Shown: positions 35,903 through 45,177 of the stretch, one piece after another | Layout: each line of letters starts with the position of its first letter | Numbering within the stretch: position 1 is the stretch's first letter | Assembly (NCBI RefSeq): GCF_000495255.1 | Contig: NZ_AVAO01000001.1 | Location: 95,522 to 159,521 of the forward strand | DNA: 64,000 nt | Reading direction: 5' to 3' | DNA from: Candidatus Phytoplasma tritici | GTDB lineage: Bacteria > Bacillota_I > Bacilli_A > Acholeplasmatales > Acholeplasmataceae | Translations under genes and position numbers: made by a program | The notes under the pieces: model-generated | Told to the model about the DNA's origin: nothing | Databases searched by the model: none | Seen by the model: only the letters and a program-made list of their open reading frames with translations

Positions 35903-37024
35903 ATGATTTCTAAAACTAAAAACCCAAAATTATTTTGGATAAACATTGCTATTATTATTTTTGTAGTAATTGGAATAAAAGAATTTATAGATTTGCCAAA
36001 AAAATTGCCAATTAATTTAAATACCAACAAAACCCATATTATTTATGATGTTGTTCCTGTAGGGGCTTTTTTTACAAAACATTCTATAAATATGTCATTA
36101 AAAAAATGCCATTTATCTTCTGCAAGACCTAATTATAATATTTATACTGATGAAAAATACATTCCTTTAATGCCTGAACTTTTGGAAACTCAATTAATAA
36201 AAGAAGGAAAAGAACACCGCGATAATAAAGTGATGCAAATTGCCACACAAGCCAAAGATCACCAAAATAAAAAGTTTAGTTGTTCCATTTTCCAAGAAGA
36301 AAAAAATATTTTAAGAGAAATTCAACCAAATGGAATAATTATTGAAGGTTTTTTAGACTCTCGTTTGCTTACACAAGTGATTTTACCGAGTGGATCTATT
36401 TTTAAATATTATATGCCAACACAAGACGATATACAAACTATTAAAGAAATTTTGATTTCTAACGGACAAATCCTAAAACCTGATTTTTCTCATATTTTGC
36501 ATTTTTCTATGATTCAAACAACATCCCTTACTCCCAGTCAATTAACAGCTTATCATGAAGCAGGACATGCCTTAATAGTTTTGCAATTTCCTTTTGCATT
36601 ATGTTCGGTGACAAAAATTTATATTCAAGAAACAACCACTGATTCGATGTTTTTTTTTGGACAAACAGCTGTTAGGTATCCGAAATTAAATCAAGGTGGT
36701 TGGCAAAGATTAGTTTTACAAGCTTTTGGAGGTGTAGCTGCGCAACAGTATTTAGCTAATCAAGGCAAAATTCCAAAAGAAAAAATATTTTCAGGAATTG
36801 AAGATGATTTTCAATTTATAGAAAAACTTTTAATGGAAAATAATCAATTGCATAAAGTAGATTTAAATAAATTATTTCAACAAGCTTGTAATATTGTTGC
36901 AAATAATAAAGATTTATTAGATATTATTGCCAAAGAAATAGACCAAAAAAAACTTTTACAACAAATAGATATAGAAAGAATTATCAAAGATAATCATATG
37001 TTGGTTACTAAATTAAGAATTTGA
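35903..37024 (+). CDS. FtsH-like M41 metallopeptidase lacking the AAA ATPase domain
   Basis: 373 residues. One membrane helix at ~11-25, an unfamiliar stretch ~40-205, then an M41 peptidase domain: HEAGH at 218-222 binds zinc with the catalytic Glu, followed by AFGGVAAQQYL and SGIEDDFQFIEKLL, where an Asp at ~301 is the likely third zinc ligand. Normal FtsH has ~200 residues of AAA ATPase before this domain; no Walker A, Walker B or SRH is present. The gene is intact with AAGGAG upstream. Phytoplasmas carry many hflB/ftsH paralogs, some linked with virulence. It may act on substrates that need no unfolding, or team up with full FtsH (inference). Confidence 0.78.
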   Translation: MISKTKNPKLFWINIAIIIFVVIGIKEFIDLPKKLPINLNTNKTHIIYDVVPVGAFFTKHSINMSLKKCHLSSARPNYNIYTDEKYIPLMPELLETQLIKEGKEHRDNKVMQIATQAKDHQNKKFSCSIFQEEKNILREIQPNGIIIEGFLDSRLLTQVILPSGSIFKYYMPTQDDIQTIKEILISNGQILKPDFSHILHFSMIQTTSLTPSQLTAYHEAGHALIVLQFPFALCSVTKIYIQETTTDSMFFFGQTAVRYPKLNQGGWQRLVLQAFGGVAAQQYLANQGKIPKEKIFSGIEDDFQFIEKLLMENNQLHKVDLNKLFQQACNIVANNKDLLDIIAKEIDQKKLLQQIDIERIIKDNHMLVTKLRI

Positions 37025-37336
37025 TAAATATATTTTAATTTATTTTTTTGTTATCAATTTAGAATTAAAATTATTGAATAATTAAAATATTTTGCCAAAA
37101 TAAATATAAATTTCAAAAAGTCTATTTTTTAATTATCAAATTGCCAAGGAAAAACTCAAGATATAAGGATTAGTGAACAAATTTTATCGTTTTTTTGTGA
37201 TAAAATGAAATTAATAGCAAATACTTTTTAATCGCTATTATAGTTTTTTAAATTAATAATAAATAATTCTTTAGTTTTTCTCATAAATTAAATAATTACA
37301 AAATTAAAAAAATCTTTTAAATAAGTTTTTAATAAT

Positions 37337-38145
37337 ATGTATCGTCAAAATAAAAATAACAAAACAACATATATAATTATTTTTCTAATTACAGTTTTAT
37401 GTATTACTGCTATATTTTTTTATTGCTTGGATTTTTGCAAATAATTCTAAAATAATGTTTTATAATAACAGAATAAATTATAATTCCGAATCTTTAACCC
37501 TGCTTTACTGCGTATAGGAAGTTTTAACTGCAAAGTAACTATTAGCTTACGTGATTTAGAAAAGCACGCGCGAAGCTATTTTCAAAGTACACACCAGAAA
37601 GAAAAAATTAGATGAGGATGTTGATTTGTTAAAAGTAGCCCGAACTACCCCCCCAGGCATGTTAGGAGCAGAACTTGCAGCAATACTCAATGAGGCAACT
37701 AATTTTATCAACCAAAAACAAGATTCAATTACAATGTAAGATTTAGAAGAATCCATTGACAAAGTATATATGAGGGGTCCTGCCAAAAAATCTTTCAAAA
37801 TCGATGATAAAGAAAGAAAAATGACAGCTTATCACGAAGCAGGGCATGCTGCAATTGTAATGAAAAACACCCTCATAGTTCAGAAAAAGTAAGAACCCTT
37901 ACAATCAATCCAATAAGTGGGGGCGTTAGGTTATATTTGGCCTACTTTTCTGATAAAGATTTTTTTGTTATACCAAAAATCAACTAAAATATAATATAGT
38001 TTGTCCTCTTGGAGGAGCGGCTGCTGAAGAGAGCTTTTTTGTAAAACTAGAACTAATGGCGTTTACATTGATTTAAAACCGTTACAGGAATTGATTTTGG
38101 CATGGTTGCTTATTCGGGAATTGAGATCTTTAGGATAATAAAAAG
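37337..38145 (+). pseudogene. ftsH: ftsH/hflB pseudogene with internal deletion
   Basis: The start reads MYRQNKNNKTTYIIIFLITV (N-terminal helix), stops, and jumps at ~37495 into the second half of the AAA domain: PALLRIGSFNCKVTISL, then KVHTRKKKLDEDVDLLKVAR, LGAELAAILNEATNF, a [13 protein letters not shown] and [14 protein letters not shown] frame change leads to LTINPIS and later CPLGGAAAEESFF. Walker A/B are deleted and several stops and shifts are present; a C7 run (37648-37654) marks one. Related to, but separate from, the AAA-less gene upstream. Confidence 0.85.
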
Positions 38146-39076
38146 GTTAGTTATAAATTTTAATTCCCAAATTAAAAACCAATAACTTTCAAATTATTTA
38201 GTAATTATAACCTATTCCCCTTTAATTGATTAAATCGTCTACTACTTTTAATTTAGCTTTTATTTTTTTATTAATAGTATAAACTTTTTTTGGTAATGTC
38301 TTCCGTTAAAAGTTTTTTTGTTATAAATCAGTAATTTTAATATTGTTTCCTTTTTGTATTGTATACATCAATTAGTGGTAAAGGTTATCCCAAAGAGTTT
38401 ATCATTGACTAATTTTTCCACATATGGAACGAAAAGCATCCCCAAACCCTTAATTGAAGCGATTTCAGAAGTGTTAATAATTTTTTCGGTGTTGGTACCA
38501 TAATTTGGTGCGTTGATTTAAGTTTTTGATGCGAATAATAATTACTCTTTTTTAAACATTTTCTTTAATAATGTTTCCTAAATAAGAAAGAAAATAAAAA
38601 AGTGATAAAGACATTTAAAAAGAAAATCAATTAAATATAAGAAATGAGAAAGAAAAAGTAAGATAATTGTTAATAAAAATAAGTTTAACCATTGATTTTG
38701 ATAAATAGAGAAATAATCGCTTTATAGTTTTAAGCATGTTATTTAACTTAGTTAACAACCAATTATTAATTAAATTCCGCCACATAATGATTGGGTTACT
38801 TTGTGGTTAAATGTTGATAAAATTGAACCAACATTCCTTCTTGTTTTAAAATTAGGTTAATACTTTATTTTTACGGTTAAAAAGGTAGAATTTAATGACA
38901 TAATAAACGATTATAATCCAAATAAATAGAAAATAAGTTAATTATTCAAAAGATAAAATCACTCGGTAAAAATTTAATTATTTTAATGTTTTCTATTATT
39001 CATTTGATTGATTTTGGTTGTTTTGTCTTTTTATAGATTGTATTTTATCATATTCGATATTTTTTTGATTTATTAT
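38146..39076. other. Decayed accessory DNA
   Basis: On the minus strand at ~38390-38520 a piece KIINTSEIASIKGLGMLFVP and around 38240 KKVYTINKKIKAKLKVVDDL can be read, with stops between. No intact gene. I do not recognise the family. Confidence 0.35.
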
Positions 39077-39349
39077 TTAGATTTCATTTCCTACAATATT
39101 CCTATAATATCTATTTATTTCAGAAATTATACTCATTCTGTTTATACGTGTTTGAGAATCTAAACTCATATCATTAAAAACGTTATTTAATTCTGAGATT
39201 GAATTATTTTTTTCTTCTTCGGGTTGATTTTCTTACGTTTAATTCTATTTCAGGAAAAGTATATTATTTATTAACAATAATAAATAACAATCCCAAGAAA
39301 CAAATAAAAAAATGCTTATTATTTTAAATTGATTTTGTAATTTAAACAT
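39077..39349 (-). pseudogene. Broken secreted protein with SVM signal peptide
   Basis: Starts MFKLQNQFKIISIFLFVS, the near-invariant signal peptide of phytoplasma SVM effectors (the SAP54/SAP11 class share it). One missing T after VS throws the frame off to a stop. In another frame an acidic, helical tail remains: ENQPEEEKNNSISELNNVFN then SLDSQTRINRMSIISEINRY, ending at 39077. This looks like a small effector disabled recently. I cannot tell which effector. Confidence 0.65.
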
Positions 39350-39380
39350 TATTTTAACTCTTTTTTCTAATTCAGAAAAA

Positions 39381-39794
39381 TTATTTTTGTTCATATTTCC
39401 AAAAAATATACATATTTTTGGCTCCATTACCCATTTTTTTTAATTCTTCTAATATATATTTATCATCTTCATCATCTCTGGTGCCATTATCAAAAAAAAC
39501 ACCTAATAAATTAATAGGTGGATTTTTAATTTTCCATATCATTGCAAATTCTACTATGTTTCCATTATAACGCGGTCCAGTTAGTGTAAAATCAAAATAT
39601 TGTTTAAATGTTTCATGTTTTTTAAGAATATCAATATTTGATACAGTTACATTAACGATTCTCATATCGCCAACAAACTCTTCATTAGGGGCGGCCATTA
39701 CTTGTTGATTATTAGTAATTAAAAATAACCCTAAGAAAGTAAATAAAAAAAATGCATTCAATAACAATAATAAATTATTTTTGATTTTAAACAT
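39381..39794 (-). CDS. sap05: SAP05-like secreted effector
   Basis: 137 residues. An SVM-type signal peptide (MFKIKNNLLLLLNAFFLFTF ... NNQQVMAA) is expected to be removed near residue 35. The mature part, beginning PNEEFVGDMRIVNVTVSNID and containing FDFTLTGPRYNGNIVEFAMI, then FFDNGTRDDEDDKYILEELK, closely follows SAP05 of aster yellows phytoplasma as I remember it. SAP05 enters plant cells and links SPL and GATA transcription factors to the proteasome subunit RPN10 so that they are degraded without ubiquitin, causing witches' brooms and prolonged growth (established knowledge). AAGGAG and ATG at 39794. Flanked by decayed mobile DNA, as is common for effectors. Confidence 0.85.
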   Translation of the reverse strand: MFKIKNNLLLLLNAFFLFTFLGLFLITNNQQVMAAPNEEFVGDMRIVNVTVSNIDILKKHETFKQYFDFTLTGPRYNGNIVEFAMIWKIKNPPINLLGVFFDNGTRDDEDDKYILEELKKMGNGAKNMYIFWKYEQK

Positions 39795-39849
39795 TAATTA
39801 AATCTCCTTTTTGTTTTTATTCTTTTAAATTTAAAATATTGGAAGTTGT

Positions 39850-40560
39850 TAAATTTTATCACCAATCAGAGCTGTTTCTTTTATCATTTTCGGCTTCTTG
39901 GATTTTTATCGTTAATTGTGTTTATTTTGAAAAATAGATAAAGTTTTACGAACATGGTTGAAATGGAGGTGAAAATCAGGGATTGATTCGAACGAAATTG
40001 GAATCATCCGAAACTAGTACGTCCAATGTAATAGTCTTTGTTGTAGTCTAAGAAGTTTTTAAGAATTTTGTATTTAACGGTTGAATATTTGACACCTGGG
40101 CCTTCGTGTCGTTGTTTTTTTGAATTATTTATAATATAACGCCATAAATAATTATTATCTTTAGTATTGAATTGAGCATTTTTGAATCCTTTTAAAGTAG
40201 TATGGTAATAAGAAGTATAACCAATCTTTATTCACAAACGGTCGAAAGGATGGTGTTTTATGATGTAACTAGGTGAGTTTTAAGAAGGATTCTTTTTTTG
40301 GGTTTCGAGGTCGTTCTTAAACGATTAAAATATCATTATTAAAACTTCTTTTTTTGTCTTGAGTTTTTTGTTAATAATAACTAACCCAGTTTTAAGGTCA
40401 TCAAAAGTATATTTGGCTTCAATCGTTGTAAATTTTTGTTTTTCGTCATACCATTCATTAGTTTTTTCGAATTTGGTTTCTTTTAAACTAGGGATTTATT
40501 CTTTCAGTAATTTAATGATGTTCATTTCTATTAAAAAAATGATGAAAAAGAGAGTTAACT
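39850..40560 (-). pseudogene. Unrecognised decayed gene upstream of the effector
   Basis: Fragments in several minus-strand frames: SLKETKFEKTNEWYDEKQKF and TTIEAKYTFDDLKTGLVIIN near 40400-40500, IKIGYTSYYHTTLKGFKNAQ near 40200, NNYLWRYIINNSKKQRHEGP near 40120. Each fragment is protein-like; stops lie between. I do not recognise the protein. Possibly a PMU gene. Confidence 0.4.
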
Positions 40561-41254
40561 CAAAAAAAACATTTAATTATTTTTTTAATTTTGATTATAG
40601 GTTCTTGTTCCTTTCGAATGATTTTTTAATATACTAACATTTTAACATATTTTATCTTTTCATTTTAATTAAAATCATTTTTTTAACAAAGAATTTAATT
40701 TTTTAACTTTTTGATTAATAGATCTATCAATTTTTAAAACAAAAGGCATAATTGAACCTTTCCAAGTGTCAAGTTATTTTTGTAGGCGATTACTAGTTAT
40801 TTTAAAATATTATTTCAAATATCGTTTCTTTTAGCAAAAAATCTTTTTTTATTAATTAAATTATAATATTATCATCAATAATAAATTAATAATAATATTG
40901 TTTTTGTATAGCAAATCTAAATTTTGTGTAATTATAATTTTGTAATCATTAGTGATGTTTTCTTTTGAAAATATTTTTTTATATAATGCTTTTTTATCTA
41001 TATTAAAAATTATGTGGGGAGTTAATTTACTTTTTAATTTATTTTGTAATAATGTTTGTGTTTATAAAAATTGATAATGATTACTTTAGGATTAATGCAA
41101 AAAAGAATTTAAAAGAAAATGATTTGTTATTTTTTGCATTATTAAATGCTTTAATTATATCAATATTTATTTTTTATTTAATTCATTTAAAAAGGTAATT
41201 ATTTAAAATTAAATAATAGTTATTCTAAAATAAAAAAACTTAAAATATATAATA
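40561..41254. other. Decayed DNA between accessory region and dnaN
   Basis: Holds dispersed repeat copy B (40782-40870) and plus-strand hydrophobic scraps such as DLLFFALLNALIISIFIFYL near 41130-41190. No intact gene. Confidence 0.35.
40782..40870 (-). repeat. Dispersed degenerate repeat, copy B
   Basis: Partner of 31710-31795: same AGGCGATTACTA core followed by similar TTTCTTTTA, ATCTTTTTT and ATTAATTA blocks. Confidence 0.45.
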
Positions 41255-42391
41255 TCAATCATTTTCCAAAGGAATAGGTAAAATCAAATAAATAGAACTA
41301 TCTTTTTCCAAAGTCGTAATAATAAATGGTTTTAAGGGATTATCAAAATAAAAAACTACTTCTTTAACTGATAAAACTTTTAAAACATCTTCTAAATATT
41401 TAGCATTAAAAGCAATTTTAAAACTATTTGCACTAACTTTTAAAGGAGTAATTTTTTCCAAAGCAGTTCCCAAAATTTCACTAGAAGACGAAATTTCAAT
41501 TGAATTTTGTTCAGTTAAAATAAATTTAATAACATTGGTATTTATTTGTTCTTTGGAAAACAACAATGAAACCCTTTCTAAGGCTTTAATTAAATCATCT
41601 TTATTTAAATGAATGGAAAAAGGAAAATTTGTAATTTTAATTTCTTGAATTTGGGGATAATTTCCTTCTAAAAGTGAAGTTTGAAACCATAAATTATCAA
41701 TTTCTAAAAAGATTTTTTGAGCATCAGAATAAATTTTTAAATGTTTACTTTGACAATGTTCTAATATTTTACTTAATTCTTCTAAACTTTTATTAGGAAT
41801 AACAATATTAAAATTGTGATATTTAATATCTAGATTAATTTTTTTTTGACTCATTCGAAAAAAATCAGTAGCAAAAGCTTTTAAAAGATTGTTTTGATAA
41901 ATCAAGTTAAGTCCCATTAAAATAGGTCTTTTTTCATTTTTAGAAGTAGAAATATTCACTTCTTTAATCATATTTTTAAAAAAAAGAGTTTCAATTTGGA
42001 AAGAATCTAATTTTTGGAAAGAAAAATCAAGTTCTAAAAAATCAGAAACATCCATTAATTTTAATTTATATTCACAAAAACTAGTTTTAATTACTAAAAA
42101 ATTATTTTCCATTACGGTAATTTTAATTAAAGAATCATTAATTTTTTTAATTATTTCAATAAAATATCTTCCTAAACAAGCAATTTTACCTTGTTTTTTA
42201 ATTTTTAAACTTTTATCTTTAATTTCTATTTTAATTGCAATATTACCATTATTAGCTTCTAAAATTAAGTTATTTTCTTGTGTTTGAATTTTGAGAGCAT
42301 TAAAAATAGGGAAAAAAGTTTTTTGGGGTAAAATTTTTTGTATTTTTAAAAGTTGTTCCAAAAAAATATCTTTATTAATTTCTAAATACAT
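41255..42391 (-). CDS. dnaN: DNA polymerase III beta sliding clamp
   Basis: 378 residues, normal. Begins MYLEINKDIFLEQLLKIQKI and ends LKPFIITTLEKDSSIYLILP-like, matching the clamp's N- and C-terminal strands (C-terminal P-x-R/K peptide with a few extra residues). Three repeated clamp domains of ~120 residues. Standard dnaA-dnaN order, 304 bases downstream of dnaA. Start ATG with a weak GAGG upstream. Confidence 0.95.
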   Translation of the reverse strand: MYLEINKDIFLEQLLKIQKILPQKTFFPIFNALKIQTQENNLILEANNGNIAIKIEIKDKSLKIKKQGKIACLGRYFIEIIKKINDSLIKITVMENNFLVIKTSFCEYKLKLMDVSDFLELDFSFQKLDSFQIETLFFKNMIKEVNISTSKNEKRPILMGLNLIYQNNLLKAFATDFFRMSQKKINLDIKYHNFNIVIPNKSLEELSKILEHCQSKHLKIYSDAQKIFLEIDNLWFQTSLLEGNYPQIQEIKITNFPFSIHLNKDDLIKALERVSLLFSKEQINTNVIKFILTEQNSIEISSSSEILGTALEKITPLKVSANSFKIAFNAKYLEDVLKVLSVKEVVFYFDNPLKPFIITTLEKDSSIYLILPIPLEND

Positions 42392-42695
42392 TTATTAAAC
42401 CTCATTTATCTTTTTTTGTAGTAATTATTTTAATTTTTTGTTATTATTTGTTTTATATCTTTATTTTAATATTTTGCATTAACTTTTATTTTTTTATTAT
42501 TAATATTTTATATAATGGCGTTTAAAGTTATTTTAATTGATGTTTAACTTACTTTTAATTATATTTTTTTATATTATACAATTTCAAAAACAGACTAAAA
42601 AAGTTAAAAATCATCAAATATTTAAAAGATAATTTTTTAAAATATAGATAATTTATTAATTCATTTTTAATTTCATTTATTATTTAATTAATTTA
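42392..42695. other. dnaA-dnaN spacer
   Basis: 304 very AT-rich bases. I see no copies of the TTTAGGAAC motif found upstream of dnaA, no gene and no clear hairpin. Confidence 0.45.
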
Positions 42696-44210
42696 TTAAG
42701 AATTAATTTTTTTCAAAATAAGTTCTAAGGATTTTTTTAATTCATAATCACTTTGAGAATTTTTTTTAATTTTTTGATAAGCTTTAAAAACTGCAGAATG
42801 GTTTCTTTTGAAAAAACTACCAACAATATTATAAGGAATATCTTTTAATTCTTTTATTAAATACATAGCAATATGACGAGGAAAAGTATATTTTTGTTGT
42901 TTTTTTTTACTCATTAAATCGCGAACTGAAATATTGAAAAAATTACTAACAACTAATTTGATTTTTTCCAAAACATCTTCATCATAAGAAACACTTTTTT
43001 TGCTTTTAATCAAAAGTTCTAAGGCTTCATTGGCAATATTAATATCAATATCATAACCAAAAATTTGAGCATAATTCAATAATCTTAATAAAGCTCCTTC
43101 CATTTCACGAACATTATTAACAAAAGAAGAAGCAATTAATTCAAGGACATCTTTTTTTATTTTCAAAGGATTTTGTGGTTCAAATTCTAATATTTTTTTT
43201 TTCAAAATATTGAGACGATGATTAAAATCAGGACTTTGAATATCGACCATAAGACCAGCTTCAAAACGCGAAGTTAATCTACTCATAATATTTTTTAGTT
43301 CTGATGCTTGTTTATCACTTGTAATTACAATTTGTTTTTGGTTTAAATAAAGATAATCAAATAATTTAAAAAACTCCATTTGAGTTCTTGTAGCACCTGC
43401 CATAATTTGAATATCATCAACTAATAAAAGATCAATATCACGGTATTTTTCGTTGAAATCCTCCATTTTGGCTTTTCTTAATTGGTTGGTAAACTCTTCA
43501 ATAAAACCATCAGCTTTTACATATAGAATTTTTTTGGCTGAATGTGTTTTTTTCAAAATATGATTTCCGATTGCCTGAATTAGATGGGTTTTTCCAATTC
43601 CTGCTTTTCCAAAAATATAGAGTGGATTTGTGGTTACTTTTTTTTCTTCAGCAATTTTTTTGGCAATTTTAAACGCAAAATTATTACTTTTTCCCACAAC
43701 AAAATTATCAAAACTATATTTTGTATTAGTATTTCCATAATTGTATTTGTTAAAACTTATTTTTCGATTTTCAATTTCAACATTTGTTTCGTTATTAGTT
43801 TTATTTTCAATTTGTTTTTCTTCATTTTTTTCAAAATGTTTATTATTTTTAAATTTATTATTATTTTCAATTTTACAAAAATCATTTTCAGTTTCATTTT
43901 TAAATTCTTCTTTAATATTTTCTAAATGATTTTTTTCAGCATCAAAATTATAATTTTTTTTATTTTTTTCTGAAACAAATTCGATTATAATTTTTTCTTC
44001 GAATTTCAATTTAGTTATTTTTTGAATTTTTTCAAAATACATTTTATATATTTTATTTTTAATAAATTCAGTTTCTACTGAAATTATAATTTTTTCTTCA
44101 ATTTGGTTTATTTTTTTAATATTTGAAAATGTTTCTCTAAAAACTTCATCACTGTAAATTTTTGATAGTTCATTTAAAATTATTTCCCAAATTTTAGTAT
44201 AATTATTCAT
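42696..44210 (-). CDS. dnaA: Chromosomal replication initiator DnaA
   Basis: 504 residues. Domain I ~1-80; a long low-complexity domain II ~85-165 full of N, K and E; AAA+ domain III with Walker [11 protein letters not shown] and Walker B LLVDDIQ; DNA-binding domain IV at the end. The DNA-reading helix is [17 protein letters not shown], compared with F-G-G-R-D-H-T-T-V in most bacteria: one residue shorter in the turn, with D to N, T to S and T to A changes. The 12-base repeat ACCTTTAATATT just upstream gives two copies of AAAGG as ribosome site. Origin lies directly upstream. Confidence 0.96.
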   Translation of the reverse strand: MNNYTKIWEIILNELSKIYSDEVFRETFSNIKKINQIEEKIIISVETEFIKNKIYKMYFEKIQKITKLKFEEKIIIEFVSEKNKKNYNFDAEKNHLENIKEEFKNETENDFCKIENNNKFKNNKHFEKNEEKQIENKTNNETNVEIENRKISFNKYNYGNTNTKYSFDNFVVGKSNNFAFKIAKKIAEEKKVTTNPLYIFGKAGIGKTHLIQAIGNHILKKTHSAKKILYVKADGFIEEFTNQLRKAKMEDFNEKYRDIDLLLVDDIQIMAGATRTQMEFFKLFDYLYLNQKQIVITSDKQASELKNIMSRLTSRFEAGLMVDIQSPDFNHRLNILKKKILEFEPQNPLKIKKDVLELIASSFVNNVREMEGALLRLLNYAQIFGYDIDINIANEALELLIKSKKSVSYDEDVLEKIKLVVSNFFNISVRDLMSKKKQQKYTFPRHIAMYLIKELKDIPYNIVGSFFKRNHSAVFKAYQKIKKNSQSDYELKKSLELILKKINS

Positions 44211-45177
44211 TTTAATATTACCTTTAATATTACCTTTAATATTTTTTATTAATTTATTATTTTATTAAATTTATTATTTTATTAAATTTATTATTTTATT
44301 AAATTTATTATTTTATTAAATTTATTATTTTATTAAATTTATTATTTTATTAAATTTATTATTATTATGAAGCATATTTTTTTGTTCCTAAATTCAAAAA
44401 ACATCGCTTTAACTTTATTTTTTCCTTAAATTAAGGAAAAATTTAGTAACATTTTAGGAACTATTTTTAACAGTTAGAAACAATTTATTTTTAACAACTA
44501 TTTTTAAAACTTTTTTGCTTTTACATTTTTTCTAAAAAAAATAAAATTATTCAATAAAATAATAACATAAAAAGCCACAGTTTTTAGGAACAAAAAGATA
44601 ACTTTTTCCTAACTTTGAAAAACCTTTCTTTTTAAAAAATAAGGAACAATTTTAGGAAATATTAACTTTTTATTTTAATACTTTTTTAAGTTAGTTTTTT
44701 ACAACTAAAAATTAAACTTTTTTAAAACTTAGGAACTTTTTTTAAAATTTAGGAACATTTAAACCTATTTTTTCCTAACTTTTATTTTTATTTTGTTATT
44801 GTTTTTTATTCTAATTTATTGCGTTTTTTTCAAAAAAATATCAAAATATAACTTAAAAATGATAAAATAAATTTGTAATTGTTTTTATTTTTTTATTTTT
44901 ATTTTAAATGTTTATTTTAAATGTTTTTTTGAAATATTTTTATTTTTTTACTTTTTTAATTAAGATTTATTTTAATTAAAAAAAAATAAACAAAAAATTA
45001 TTTTTCATATTACTAATTCTTCTCCTTTTTTCTTTTATAATTTTTAAAACATTTTACCATCATTTTTTCTTTTTATATTTACCACTTTTTTAATTCTTAT
45101 TCGTTTCATTTCGCTTTTTTCTATTTAAAACCAAAATATTACAACATTACATAAAAACAAAGGATTAGTAAATTACA
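44211..45177. other. oriC: Chromosomal replication origin region (oriC)
   Basis: A 967-base gap between divergent dnaA (-) and asnS (+), extremely AT-rich. It holds six copies of a 17-base AT repeat next to dnaA (44257-44358) and a cluster of eight motifs of the form TTTAGGAAC/GTTAGGAAA between 44384 and 44779 in both orientations: 44384, 44453, 44582, 44604, 44651, 44728, 44748, 44771. I found no canonical TTATCCACA box. Viewed as TTTTCCTAA the motif differs from the consensus at three places. Gene strands diverge from here. Confidence 0.75.
44257..44358 (+). repeat. Six 17-base AT-only tandem repeats at the origin
   Basis: Unit TTATTTTATTAAATTTA repeated six times with no change. With no G or C it is the easiest DNA to melt in the window, so it may be the DNA-unwinding element. 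Confidence 0.95.

Noticed and set aside
37648-37654. C7 run in the ftsH pseudogene as phase switch
   Set aside because: The gene also has a large deletion and stops; repairing the run would not restore it.
43584-43929. Plus-strand hydrophobic ORFs inside dnaA
   Set aside because: They mirror the Asn/Lys/Glu-rich linker of DnaA; AT-rich antisense gives Phe/Ile/Leu by default.
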